Positions 7,371-15,979 of a stretch of DNA of 36,106 nt are shown piece by piece. The DNA lies in contig NZ_JWLD01000080.1 of NCBI RefSeq assembly GCF_000813725.1, positions 1 to 36,106 on the forward strand, in the 5' to 3' direction. Within the stretch, counting starts at the first letter, position 1, and each line of letters starts with the position of its first letter. A model generated the notes under the pieces. The model was not told where the DNA came from. It worked only from the letters and a program-made list of their open reading frames with translations, and did not search any database. The stretch is from Leisingera sp. ANG-Vp (GTDB lineage Bacteria; Pseudomonadota; Alphaproteobacteria; Rhodobacterales; Rhodobacteraceae). The position numbers and the translations under genes are program-made.

Positions 7371-8609
7371 ATGGGTCCTATCTATTCACTGGGCGATTTC
7401 CTGGACATGGTGCGGCGCAGGCTGTTCACCATCTTCTGCGTGTTTGTTCTGGGCTGCCTGGGCTCGCTGTGGTTTGCCGCCAGCCGGCAGCATGAATACG
7501 AGACCGCCGAGGTGCTGCAGATCACCCAGCCGCAGATCGCCGGGGAGCTCGCCAAATCCACCGTAGAAGGCTCCTCCGCCCGCCGCATGCAGCTGATCGA
7601 GCAGCGCCTGATGGCGCGCAGCACGGTGCTGGAAATCATCGAGAAATTCGGCCTCTACGCCGATATGGAAGCGCTCACCCAGCTGCAAAAGGTTGTGCTT
7701 CTGCGCGAGTCGGTGCGGATCACCGGCGTCGCCGCAGCGCGCGAAGGCTTTGCCGATGACGGCACCATTTCGGTGCTGACCATCACCGCCCGCATGCCCA
7801 CCGCCGAACAGGCCCAGCAGGTTGCCCGCGAATTCGGCCGCCGCACCATCGAGCTCAGCACCGCCACCCGCATTGACCAGGCCCGGGAAACCCTCAGCTT
7901 CTTTGCCGAAAAGGAGGCTGCGCTGGCCGACCAGGTTGCCGCACTGGAAGATGAGATCGCCGCCTACCGCAACGCCAATGACGTGACGCTGCCCGGCACC
8001 ATAGAATTCCGCCGCGCCGAAATTGCGGCGATGAACGAGGGCCTCTTGGAGATCGCCCGCGAGCGTATTGAGATTCGCCGCGCCGCTGACCAGGCCCAGG
8101 CCACCGAACGCCCTGCCACCGCCCGCCGCCTGCAGGCCGAGGCGGAGCAGCAGCTGGCCACCCTGGACGCGCAGGAGGCACTTTTGACCGAGCGCAAGCG
8201 GGGACTGGAAGCCTCGCTGCAGACCACCCCCGAAGTCGAGCGCCAGCTGGGTGCCTATGAGCGCCGCCTGGCGCAGCTGCAGGGGGAGCTTGGCCAGATG
8301 ACTGCCCGGCGCAACGAGGCTGAGGTGGGTTTCCGCCTGGAAACCTCCCGCCAGGCCGAGCGTCTGACCGTGCTGGAACCGGCGCCCTTGCCGGACTATC
8401 CGGTGACCGGCGCCCGCAAGACCAAGGCGCTGATGGGGGCTGCCGCCAGCCTGATCCTGGCGCTGCTGGCGGCCTTCCTGCAGGAACTGCGCCGCCCGGT
8501 GCTGCGCACCGCCGCACAGATGGAGCGGGAAACCGGGTTGATGCCGGTGGTCTCAGTCCCGGTGATGGACACAAGGACGCGCCGAGGCTGGTTCCGGCGT
8601 AAAGCATAG
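7371..8609 (+). CDS. Polysaccharide co-polymerase / chain-length determinant (Wzz/GumC family)
   Basis: This 412-residue inner-membrane protein has the two-membrane-span layout of polysaccharide co-polymerases. The N-terminal Wzz segment has TM1 near 17-37. A long periplasmic stretch follows with predicted coiled coil (about 165-335; heptad-rich Ala/Glu/Arg/Gln). The proline-rich LEPAPLPDYPV precedes TM2 (about 355-375), and a short cytoplasmic tail ends the protein. It has no fused kinase, which matches the separate BY-kinase-like gene 114 nt upstream. It sets chain length for Wzy polymerisation and may contact an outer-membrane exporter, which is not in the window. The ATG at 7371 follows AAGAGAGCAGACAG. 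Confidence 0.9.
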   Translation: MGPIYSLGDFLDMVRRRLFTIFCVFVLGCLGSLWFAASRQHEYETAEVLQITQPQIAGELAKSTVEGSSARRMQLIEQRLMARSTVLEIIEKFGLYADMEALTQLQKVVLLRESVRITGVAAAREGFADDGTISVLTITARMPTAEQAQQVAREFGRRTIELSTATRIDQARETLSFFAEKEAALADQVAALEDEIAAYRNANDVTLPGTIEFRRAEIAAMNEGLLEIARERIEIRRAADQAQATERPATARRLQAEAEQQLATLDAQEALLTERKRGLEASLQTTPEVERQLGAYERRLAQLQGELGQMTARRNEAEVGFRLETSRQAERLTVLEPAPLPDYPVTGARKTKALMGAAASLILALLAAFLQELRRPVLRTAAQMERETGLMPVVSVPVMDTRTRRGWFRRKA

Positions 8610-8624
8610 AAATCAGGTATCTCC

Positions 8625-8687
8625 GCCCGGCTACGGGCCGGGCAGCACCCGACCGCCCCCGTGGGCGGGCGCTACGCTTTCGCCCGC
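8625..8687. terminator. Hairpin cluster between convergent genes
   Basis: Between the ends of the co-polymerase (8609) and the flippase (8737) lie a GCCCGGC/GCCGGGC stem (8625-8631 with 8637-8643), a CCGCCC/GGGCGG stem with 4-nt loop (8653-8668), and an alternative GCGGGCG/CGCCCGC pairing (8665-8671 with 8681-8687). The position fits a bidirectional terminator. No U-tract is present. Confidence 0.5.
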
Positions 8688-8736
8688 GGCCGGGCACTGA
8701 CCTCAGGTCTTCAGCCCGAAGTTCGCTGGTTTTGAC

Positions 8737-10107
8737 TTACCGCGCGCCCAGCGCCGCTGCCATCTCTGCAACCTCGGTCCAATGCCAGCTCAGCGCGGCT
8801 CCACCCGCCAGCAGCGTCAGCAGCGCATAAGCGCCATCATGCAGCAGATCCCAGACGTGGTGCTTGCGCGCCAGCCGCACCAGCACCGGATAGGCCGCCA
8901 GCATCGCCAGCCCCAGCGCTGCAATGCCGCCGGCCAGCCCGAACAAGGTCACGCCGCCCAGAAACAGACCTGTCTGCAGGCAGGCCCGCGCCGCTGAGAA
9001 AACAAAGAACCCACGGCTGTCTCCCGCTGCCAGCGCCGCCTGGTCATAGGTCATGGTGATCACCGCAGGCGCCAGCGCCAGCGCAATCAGCACAATCATC
9101 GGCCCGGCCTGAACATAGCGCGCGTCATAAAGGATCTGGACCAGCCAGGGGCCCATCCAAGCCATTACCAGCAGCATCCCCAGGATTCCCGCCGTCAGCC
9201 CGGCGCGCAGCTGCCGCTGCCGCCGCAGGTTCTCCGGCGCTGCATGGGCGGGCTTGTCCCGGTAGACCGGGATCATCAGCCTTTGGTTCACCGCATGGCC
9301 CAGCAGCATCGGAAAGCTGGCCAGGAAATAGCCGATATTGTAGATCCCCAGCACCTCCAGCGAGACAAACTTCCCAAGGATCGCCCGGTCGCCCTGCGAG
9401 GTCAGGAACCAGAAGGCAGTCGACAGGAAAATCCACTTGCCGAAATGGATGAGCTCGCCCGCCGCCGCTTTCTCCCAGCGGAACCGGTTCACGGCGCCCG
9501 GCAAGCCATAGTGGCAAAGCGCCAGCTTTGCCGCGGCCTGGATCACGCTTCCCAGGACCAGGGCAATCACCGACTGTGTCGCCAGCGCCAGCACAATCAT
9601 TGCCGCCAGGCCAATCACCTGTCCGCCCAGGTCCAGCGCTGTCACGCGGCCCGCCAGCAAATGCCGGTGCGCGGTCTCGATCCGGGTCGGGTTGAAGCCG
9701 GCAATTGCCAGCCCGGCGCCTGCAATGGGCAGATAGAGCAGCAGTTCCGGCGCGCCATAAAACGCTGCCGCAGGCCAGGCCAGCAATGCGGTTGCCGCCC
9801 ACAGCCCAAAACCGCGGATCACCTGGATGGTCCAGGCGGTATTCAGAAAGTCCGGGTCATCGCCGCGCTTGTTCTGAGCAATGGATGGCCCGATGCCGAC
9901 GTCCGAGAACAGCGACAGCCCCACCGTCACCACCGTGACCAGCGCCATCAGGCCAAAGGCCTCGGGGAACAGGATCCGGGTCAGGATCAGGTTCGACGCC
10001 AGCCGCAGCGCCTGGCTGCCGCCATAGCCCAGCATCAGCCAGGAGGCCGAGCGCAGCACCCGCGCCATCATCCCCTGGCCGGCAAAAAGCGATGCAACCC
10101 GCTGCAT
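8737..10107 (-). CDS. Oligosaccharide flippase, Wzx/MOP family
   Basis: This 456-residue integral membrane protein has about 12-14 hydrophobic segments. Its N-terminus (GYGGSQALRLASNLILTRILFPEAFGLMALV) is typical of lipopolysaccharide and polysaccharide flippases of the MOP superfamily. These flip undecaprenyl-PP-linked repeat units to the periplasm for Wzy polymerisation. The ATG at 10107 follows GAGAGGGAC. It converges on the co-polymerase gene and diverges from the GT4 gene at 10342, leaving a 234-bp shared promoter region. It is the only evident exporter-type protein in the locus, so it is the candidate route for whatever the PKS/NRPS and glycosyltransferases build. Confidence 0.9.
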   Translation of the reverse strand: MQRVASLFAGQGMMARVLRSASWLMLGYGGSQALRLASNLILTRILFPEAFGLMALVTVVTVGLSLFSDVGIGPSIAQNKRGDDPDFLNTAWTIQVIRGFGLWAATALLAWPAAAFYGAPELLLYLPIAGAGLAIAGFNPTRIETAHRHLLAGRVTALDLGGQVIGLAAMIVLALATQSVIALVLGSVIQAAAKLALCHYGLPGAVNRFRWEKAAAGELIHFGKWIFLSTAFWFLTSQGDRAILGKFVSLEVLGIYNIGYFLASFPMLLGHAVNQRLMIPVYRDKPAHAAPENLRRQRQLRAGLTAGILGMLLVMAWMGPWLVQILYDARYVQAGPMIVLIALALAPAVITMTYDQAALAAGDSRGFFVFSAARACLQTGLFLGGVTLFGLAGGIAALGLAMLAAYPVLVRLARKHHVWDLLHDGAYALLTLLAGGAALSWHWTEVAEMAAALGAR

Positions 10108-10341
10108 GTCCCTCTCGATCCTCGCGTTCCGGCCAAAGGCTAGGGGCGCGGAGAGGGGGCGTCAATCAATGCGGGCCTGCCGGGCAGGGGATTGAAGTCA
10201 AAAGCCTGAACTTGCCTGACAATCCTGTGTTCTGTGCCGCATTTTCCACGGCTGCGCGACAAGCGTCACGGGGTGCTGGGCAAGCCGCCGTTCCACCGCT
10301 AACCTGCCGCCAGCCCTGGCCTTTGCACGGAACTTGCACCC

Positions 10342-11547
10342 TTGAAAATCGCCTATGTCCTGAATACTTACCCGCAGCCCTCGCACAGCTTCATCCGCCG
10401 CGAGCTGCAGGCGCTGGAGGCCCAGGGCCTGGAGATCACCCGCTTGGCGATGCGGCCTGCTGAGGCGGCTCTGGCAGACCCCGGCGACAAGGCTGAAGCG
10501 GCACGCACCGAATATGTGCTGCAGGCCGGAGCCGGGCGGCTGCTGGCTGCTTTGGCGCGGGAGGCCGTTTCGCCGCGCCGGTTTATGCAGGCCCTGAAAC
10601 TGGCGCTGAAACTGTCCGGGGCGTCGGACAAGGGCATCCTGCGGCATCTGATTTACCTGGGCGAGGCGGCCTATGTGAAACAGCGCTGTGCTGCGGAAGA
10701 TGTGCAGCACATGCATGCGCATTTCGGCACCAATTCGGCCGCAGTTGCGATGCTGGCACATGTGCTGGGCGGCCCGGGCTACAGTTTCACCGTGCACGGG
10801 CCGGAGGAGTTCGACGCGCCGCATGCGCTGTCGCTGGGCGAGAAGATCAACCGCGCGCGGTTCACCGTTGCGGTCAGCAGTTTCGGCAAAAGCCAGCTCA
10901 GCCGCTGGGCCGCCTTTGGCAAATGGGACAGTCTGAAAGTTGTTCATTGCGGCATCCAGCCTGAGCGTTTTGAGGATCCCGCGCGCTTGCCGAACGGCCC
11001 GTTGCGGCTGGCGGCGATCGGGCGGTTTGTCGAACAGAAGGGGCAAATGGTGCTGGTCCGCGCTATGGCGCAGCTGGTGCCGGACCTGCCGGACCTGCAT
11101 TTGTCGCTGATCGGCGATGGTGAAATGCGCCCTGATCTGGAGGATGCGATCAGGGATCTCGGCTTGGAAAAGCACATTTCACTGACTGGCTGGCTAGCGG
11201 AGGCGGGGGTGCAGGGGGAACTCGCCCGATGCCATGCTCTTGTGATGCCGTCTTTTGCCGAAGGGCTGCCAATGGTGGTGATGGAGGCGATGGCTGCAGC
11301 CCGGCCGGTTGTTGCAACCTATGTGGCCGGCACGCCGGAACTGGTTGTGCCAGGGCAAACCGGCTGGCTGGTGCCGGCAGGCAATGAGACCGCGCTGGCC
11401 GCTGCCGTGCGGGAGCTGGCCTCCATGCCGCTGGGGGAGACGCAGGCCATGGGGCTGGCAGGCCGGGCACGCGTGCTGGAGCGGCACGCAAGCGCCCGCG
11501 AAGCGTCCAAGCTTGCGGCGCATTTCCGCGAAGCCGTAACGCAGTAG
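10342..11547 (+). CDS. GT4-family glycosyltransferase
   Basis: This 401-residue GT-B enzyme has an N-terminal domain beginning KIAYVLNTYPQPSHSFIRRE and a C-terminal nucleotide-sugar domain with EGLPMVVMEAM (the E-x7-E motif, Glu307 and Glu315). It would transfer a sugar to the growing lipid-linked oligosaccharide on the cytoplasmic face with retention. The start is a TTG at 10342, chosen because the first residues match the usual beginning of the family and the next ATG would remove the first beta strand. The upstream site is weak (CACGGA). It is divergent from the flippase and convergent with the GT2 at 11713. Donor sugar unknown. Confidence 0.88.
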   Translation: MKIAYVLNTYPQPSHSFIRRELQALEAQGLEITRLAMRPAEAALADPGDKAEAARTEYVLQAGAGRLLAALAREAVSPRRFMQALKLALKLSGASDKGILRHLIYLGEAAYVKQRCAAEDVQHMHAHFGTNSAAVAMLAHVLGGPGYSFTVHGPEEFDAPHALSLGEKINRARFTVAVSSFGKSQLSRWAAFGKWDSLKVVHCGIQPERFEDPARLPNGPLRLAAIGRFVEQKGQMVLVRAMAQLVPDLPDLHLSLIGDGEMRPDLEDAIRDLGLEKHISLTGWLAEAGVQGELARCHALVMPSFAEGLPMVVMEAMAAARPVVATYVAGTPELVVPGQTGWLVPAGNETALAAAVRELASMPLGETQAMGLAGRARVLERHASAREASKLAAHFREAVTQ

Positions 11548-11559
11548 TACCGGAGTTCT

Positions 11560-11662
11560 CCCGCCCGTCGCCGGTGCATTTGAAAATGCACCGCTCCCGT
11601 TGGGCCAGGCTCAGCGCCAGCGGCGCTGAGCCTGGCCCAAGGCCGCCAAGGGTGCGCTGGCG
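11560..11662 (+). repeat. Intergenic repeat family, copy 2
   Basis: This copy contains CTCCCGCCCG, a GGTGCATTT/AAATGCACC palindrome, then CTCCCGTTGGGC, a long palindrome, and GCCCAAGGCCGCCAAGGGTGC. The outer blocks match copy 1 (2565-2660), while the palindrome core differs on both arms together. It lies between the convergent genes ending at 11547 and 11713. Confidence 0.6.
11573..11640. terminator. Two consecutive perfect hairpins, probable bidirectional terminator
   Basis: The first hairpin pairs 11573-11581 with 11584-11592. The second pairs 11600-11618 with 11622-11640, a perfect 19-bp stem with a 3-nt loop. They separate the convergent GT4 and GT2 genes and would block read-through from the long PKS/NRPS operon. 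Confidence 0.6.
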
Positions 11663-11712
11663 CAGCCAGGGCATCCTGCGGGCGCGGGAGCGCCCCTGTC
11701 CGGGCAGGATTG

Positions 11713-12549
11713 TCAGCGGCCGCGGGTCCAGCGGGTCCGGGAGGCGAAAAGCGGGGTTTTGACCGCCAAGGCAACAAGGGCGTAGATCAGGAACCCGGCC
11801 GGATCCGTCAGCATCAGCCTCAGCGGGGATAGGGCGCCTTGCGGCTCTCTGCCTCCGTTGGCCAGCAGTTCAGGAAACCAGGCCGCCACCTCGGCCACAC
11901 CCGCATTCTGCCGCCGCCGCACCCGCACCAGATTGCGGAACCCCTCAACCATCGGCCAGCTGTAGCCTGCCGGGACCTGGGTCCGCTCTTCCGGAGCAAA
12001 GCTTAGCCGGGCAAAGGTGTCGTCGGAGATAATGTCCGGCCAGTTTCCCCAGCGCGCGCGCCCTGCACGGGTCATGGCGAAGACGCCGAAGCCAGGCGCA
12101 ACGCAGTTGAAGAACGGCAGCCGCACCCACAGCCGCGCATAGGCCCGGGTCACCGCGCTGCGGGCAGGTGCGACCGCAGGGCGGCCGCCGGCATAGCGCG
12201 GCGCGCCATCGGCCAGAGCCGCTGCCAGCTGCGGGATCAGCGCCGGGCTGACCGCGACATCTGCGTCGAGATAGATCAGGATATCGCCGCACGCTGCCGC
12301 ATCGCCTGCATTCAGCGCGCCAAGCTTGCCGCCGTCGGGCAGCTCCAGCACCTCCAGCGTCCAGCCCGCGGGTGCCTCAACGGCGCGCGCCAGCGCTGCG
12401 GTGCTATCGGTACAGCCATTGGCCAGCACCAGTACCTCAGCCGTCATGCCCGCAGGCAGCGGGTCTGAGGCAAACACCGCGGCAAGGCATTTTCTGATTA
12501 AGGCGGCCTCATTGTGCGCCGGGACAAGAACTGACACGCGCGGTTTCAT
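11713..12549 (-). CDS. GT2-family glycosyltransferase with C-terminal membrane segment
   Basis: This 278-residue GT-A enzyme starts with VSVLVPAHNEAALIRKCL, carries the metal-binding YLDADVAV (DxD) and an acidic SDDTFARL motif, and ends in a hydrophobic segment (PAGFLIYALVALAV) that may anchor it. It likely adds a sugar from a nucleotide donor to a lipid-linked or acyl acceptor. The start at 12549 overlaps the stop of the SGNH-GH gene as ATGA, so translation is probably coupled. An upstream extension to 12621 lacks family similarity. It is the last gene of the operon that begins with the PKS, which suggests it acts on the same product. Confidence 0.88.
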   Translation of the reverse strand: MKPRVSVLVPAHNEAALIRKCLAAVFASDPLPAGMTAEVLVLANGCTDSTAALARAVEAPAGWTLEVLELPDGGKLGALNAGDAAACGDILIYLDADVAVSPALIPQLAAALADGAPRYAGGRPAVAPARSAVTRAYARLWVRLPFFNCVAPGFGVFAMTRAGRARWGNWPDIISDDTFARLSFAPEERTQVPAGYSWPMVEGFRNLVRVRRRQNAGVAEVAAWFPELLANGGREPQGALSPLRLMLTDPAGFLIYALVALAVKTPLFASRTRWTRGR

Positions 12550-15047
12550 TTCACCATCTCCAGCGCGTCCCAGCGCGGGTTCTCGTCGCTGAGGCGGCGC
12601 AAAGCGCCCCAGCTGCCCCATTTCCCAGGCACGCCCACATCGGCATAGGCGGTGAACAGCGACCCGCCAAGCGCACTCCAGCCTGCCAGCAGCTCGCGGT
12701 ACAGCGCGCCCATCTCAGGTGTGTAATTGAAATGGGTGAAAAAGCCCGTCAGAGCATCATCTTCCACCATCGGGCCGATCCCGACCACATGGCTGCCGCC
12801 CTCATACATGATCAGTTCCAGCCCGTGCTTTTGCGCAACATCTGCATGATAGGGCAGCACCCGGCCCAGCAGATCCGCCAGAGTATCAGCGGGTTCGCCG
12901 GAGATCAGCCCGTCGCGCAGCTCGGCACCCGCCTGGGCCGAAGCCGCATCATACTGGTGCCGCGCCTCAAACTCTGCAGCTGCCGCACCCGTCATGCCCC
13001 GCTCCGCAGCCACCGCCCGGGCCTGCTCCCGGCTGCCGGCAATCCAGGCGCGGACCTGCCCGGCGCGTTCCTTGAGACCCAGAATGCCGCCGAAGTAGCC
13101 GGTCACCGCATAGGCGTCGAAGTAAGCAGCAGGCGCCAGCCGGTCCGCCTGCTCCGCCTTCCACAAGGGCGCGGTCAGGACCTGCTCCTCCAACCCCAGC
13201 CAGCCGGTCTGCGAGGAGATCACCCGCACCAGCCGCCTGCTGTCTTCGCCGAATACTTCGGTCCAGATCTGCGCCACTTCCGCCGCCCGGCCGCCGTAAA
13301 ACTGCATCCAAAGATCCTCGCCGCCCCAGCGTGCTTGGGCCTGGGCATCTGCCCAGGCGGCCTGCTGGAACTGCCAGTTCCAAACCTCATTGGAATACTC
13401 GGCATAGGCGCGCAGATCTTCGTCCAGACCTTGTTCCGCCAGCCGCGCAAAGTTCCGCACATAAGTGTCATCCGCCATGTGCGGCATGGTGAACCAGGGG
13501 TCGGCGCCCAAAGTGTTGGCCAGCGCCAGCATTGCCTCAGCCGGGACACCCTTCAGTGCCCAGGTGTAGTCCTGCGGCAGCGGGCGGTCCTCCCAACCGG
13601 TCTGGCTTGAATCATTGGTAGCCATCCAGTCCATGAACCGGAGTGCGGCAAAGCCGTCCAGCCGGTCCAGCCACAACGGATTGAACACTGCGCCGTTGGA
13701 AAAGGCCTCCAGGTGCTCTTCCTTGACCACCGAAATGTTGCGCACGTAATCGCCGTCCCGGCCGGTGCGCTGGATGCGGATCTCCACCGGGCCGGGGCCG
13801 GGCGCGTAGTCAAACTGCACTTCTCCTTTTCCATAGCGCACGTTCTCTGCCCGGCCTGCGACCTCGACAATGCCTTGGCCCTCAAAGCGCAGCACATAGC
13901 GGCCTTTCAGCGACACCGCGTCCTCCGGCAGGTCGGTCAGGATCACTGTGCCGATCGAGCCCAGTTCAGGCGGGATCGCAGTGGGCCAGCCGTCCGGATC
14001 CAGATAGCCGGCTGCCAGCAGATCATCATGATCCGCTCCGCCCCAGCGCCGGGGCAGGTGGCCGATCCAGGGGCGGGCGGTTTTGAAATGGTCGAGAAAC
14101 GGCGCCTGGGTGCTCCAATCAGCGATGGCTGCCAGATTGATGGCGATGGGCTGCCGTTCGGGCTTGGTCTCCAGCGGGACATCTTCGCTCAGCACCGCAT
14201 TGAGCACCGGCAGCGCAGGATCCCCAGGCAGTGCGGCGGGCTCCGGCGGCAAGGCCGCGGTGCGCACGGAACTGCCCTGCGCCGCCGCCCAGGCGATGTC
14301 CTGCAGCCGGGCTGCCAATTCAGGCGAGGGTGCGGGATAGGGTTTGCCCCATCGGTCGGCAAGCTGATGCGGCAGGCCTGCAGGATCTTCTCCGGTCAGC
14401 ACCGCATATTGCAGCAGCGCCAGAAAGTAGAAACCGGTGGCATTGGGGTGGATATCATCGGCAAAGACATCGCGGATACTGCTCAGTCCAGGCATGGTGC
14501 CCGCCTGGATCGCATCATCCAGCCGCGCCATGGCCTGGCCGGCAGGCAGCAGTTTCACGTTGCCGCCGGCGGCGGCACTGACGTCATCCGCCACCGCCTG
14601 CCAGCGCGGCAGGTCCTGCTCCAGCCGTTCGCGCCAGGGCATATCCGCGCTATCGTCAAAAGGCACATCAGCCCCGGTGCCGCTGTTCAGGCTGTGCCAG
14701 GTTTCCTGCAGGTAGAATTCCACCTCCGGGTTTGCCGCCCGCGCCAGCTCATAATACAGGGTGACGGCGCCTTCGGTATCGCTCCACTTCAGATGATTGG
14801 CGAGCGGCACCGCCTCGGTCACGATCACTGCGCTGGCCGGCTGTTTCAGTCTTTCACGTGAATCAACACCTTCGGCGCTGCCGCTGTGCTGCCAGTTATA
14901 GCTGAGCGGCGCGCCGTTGATGATCTGCGCCTCCACCACAGCCTCGCCCCGCGCGTCCAAGAGCTGCTCCAGCATCGCCGGGTTGTCATGGCCAAACAGC
15001 GAATGCCCGACCATCACAACCGAAGTGACCAGTGCCTCCAGGTTCAT
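12546..15047 (-). CDS. SGNH hydrolase - clan GH-A glycoside hydrolase fusion
   Basis: This 833-residue two-domain protein begins with an SGNH/GDSL-like domain (about 8-250). Its nucleophile motif GHSLFGHDNPAML has Ser16, and DDIHPN supplies the Asp197/His200 pair. After a linker and a beta-rich region (about 290-440), a TIM-barrel-like glycoside hydrolase region carries YSNEVWN (acid/base Glu554) and IMYEGGSH (candidate nucleophile Glu749), the usual NE/E pair of clan GH-A. The first domain is clearly related to the adjacent SGNH protein. No signal peptide is visible, so location is unclear. Both flanking junctions are ATGA overlaps. The combination suggests an enzyme that de-acylates (or acylates) and cleaves or transglycosylates a substituted glycan. 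The GH family is not assigned. Confidence 0.75.
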   Translation of the reverse strand: MNLEALVTSVVMVGHSLFGHDNPAMLEQLLDARGEAVVEAQIINGAPLSYNWQHSGSAEGVDSRERLKQPASAVIVTEAVPLANHLKWSDTEGAVTLYYELARAANPEVEFYLQETWHSLNSGTGADVPFDDSADMPWRERLEQDLPRWQAVADDVSAAAGGNVKLLPAGQAMARLDDAIQAGTMPGLSSIRDVFADDIHPNATGFYFLALLQYAVLTGEDPAGLPHQLADRWGKPYPAPSPELAARLQDIAWAAAQGSSVRTAALPPEPAALPGDPALPVLNAVLSEDVPLETKPERQPIAINLAAIADWSTQAPFLDHFKTARPWIGHLPRRWGGADHDDLLAAGYLDPDGWPTAIPPELGSIGTVILTDLPEDAVSLKGRYVLRFEGQGIVEVAGRAENVRYGKGEVQFDYAPGPGPVEIRIQRTGRDGDYVRNISVVKEEHLEAFSNGAVFNPLWLDRLDGFAALRFMDWMATNDSSQTGWEDRPLPQDYTWALKGVPAEAMLALANTLGADPWFTMPHMADDTYVRNFARLAEQGLDEDLRAYAEYSNEVWNWQFQQAAWADAQAQARWGGEDLWMQFYGGRAAEVAQIWTEVFGEDSRRLVRVISSQTGWLGLEEQVLTAPLWKAEQADRLAPAAYFDAYAVTGYFGGILGLKERAGQVRAWIAGSREQARAVAAERGMTGAAAAEFEARHQYDAASAQAGAELRDGLISGEPADTLADLLGRVLPYHADVAQKHGLELIMYEGGSHVVGIGPMVEDDALTGFFTHFNYTPEMGALYRELLAGWSALGGSLFTAYADVGVPGKWGSWGALRRLSDENPRWDALEMVK

Positions 15048-15979
15048 CCCGAACTCCCGGCTGCAATCCCGGTACGGGGCAGGGCGCGCACCGCGTCCCA
15101 GACAATCTGCTGCACCTTGGCCGCTCCCTCGGCGCTGAACGCCTCAGCCGGGCTGCCGTCCCTGCGGGTAAGCTGATAGGGCAGGCCTTCAGGCGAGCGC
15201 TGATACAGCACTGCGTAATGGGTCAGCGCCACTGCATAGGCGCCCAGATCGTTGATGTGAATGCTGTCCAGTCCGCCTTCAGGCGTGCGGGCAAACAGCG
15301 ATTCACGTGAAGCCACCCCCGGGATCTCCCCGGCCTCTGCCGCCCGTGCCACTGCAGCCAGAACCTGGCCGCCGGGGATCAGATAGACCGGGTGGCCTGA
15401 ATTACGGCGGCTGTCCGGGCCCAGCAGCTTGCGGGTCCAAAGCGTCTCCAGATCCGCGTCAATGCGCTCGAGCCAGCCCTCGGCATCATCCAGGCGGTGC
15501 CAGGTTTCATAAAGATAAATCCGCGGTGCAGGCGACGCCCCGCGCGCCAGGTCCGCCCATTTCCCCAGATACTTGGAAGCATCGAAATACTTCAGGGCAT
15601 CGCGCAGCTCGACCATCTCGGTCAGCACTACCGCGCCATAGCCGCCCGAACCGATGGCTTCTTTCGCATCCCGGAAAGCAGGCGCCTGATTGGCGGTCTC
15701 AAAGTCGAGGATATTATCCTCTGGCTCCCAATGCGCCCGCAAGGATGTGCCCGAGCCGAGCTGGCTGTTATAGCCATGCCCCCCCGGCGCCAGCTGAGCC
15801 AGCATATGCGGCATATCCGGCCCGACCAATGAATGGCCGAGGTGAAACACCTGCAGCGGGCCTTCAGGCGCGCTGAGCGGCGGCGGCACTGGCAGCGGGC
15901 GGCTGCGGGAGGCAAATCCCATCACCCCCAGTGCCGCCGCCACGGACCCCAAAGCCAGAAACCCGCGCCGCCCCATCAT
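15044..15979 (-). CDS. Exported SGNH/GDSL-like hydrolase
   Basis: This 311-residue protein starts with a Tat-like signal: GRRGF, then a hydrophobic stretch to about residue 22. It continues into a proline-rich linker and an SGNH-like domain. GHSLVGPDMPHML gives Ser50, YLYETWHRL is shared with the neighbouring fusion protein, and DSIHIN gives the Asp238/His241 pair. The domain is a paralogue of the N-terminal half of the next gene (YLYETWH/FYLQETWH, YAVLYQRSPEGLPYQL/YAVLTGEDPAGLPHQL). SGNH enzymes are esterases or acyltransferases on glycans and lipids; a periplasmic glycan acyl-modifying role is inferred. ATG 15979 overlaps the PPTase stop, and its own stop overlaps the next ATG. Confidence 0.75.
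   Translation of the reverse strand: MMGRRGFLALGSVAAALGVMGFASRSRPLPVPPPLSAPEGPLQVFHLGHSLVGPDMPHMLAQLAPGGHGYNSQLGSGTSLRAHWEPEDNILDFETANQAPAFRDAKEAIGSGGYGAVVLTEMVELRDALKYFDASKYLGKWADLARGASPAPRIYLYETWHRLDDAEGWLERIDADLETLWTRKLLGPDSRRNSGHPVYLIPGGQVLAAVARAAEAGEIPGVASRESLFARTPEGGLDSIHINDLGAYAVALTHYAVLYQRSPEGLPYQLTRRDGSPAEAFSAEGAAKVQQIVWDAVRALPRTGIAAGSSG

Noticed and set aside
12732-14861. Plus-strand open frames opposite the SGNH-GH gene
   Set aside because: Antisense shadows; no recognisable domain or ribosome site, and the minus-strand protein has coherent catalytic motifs.
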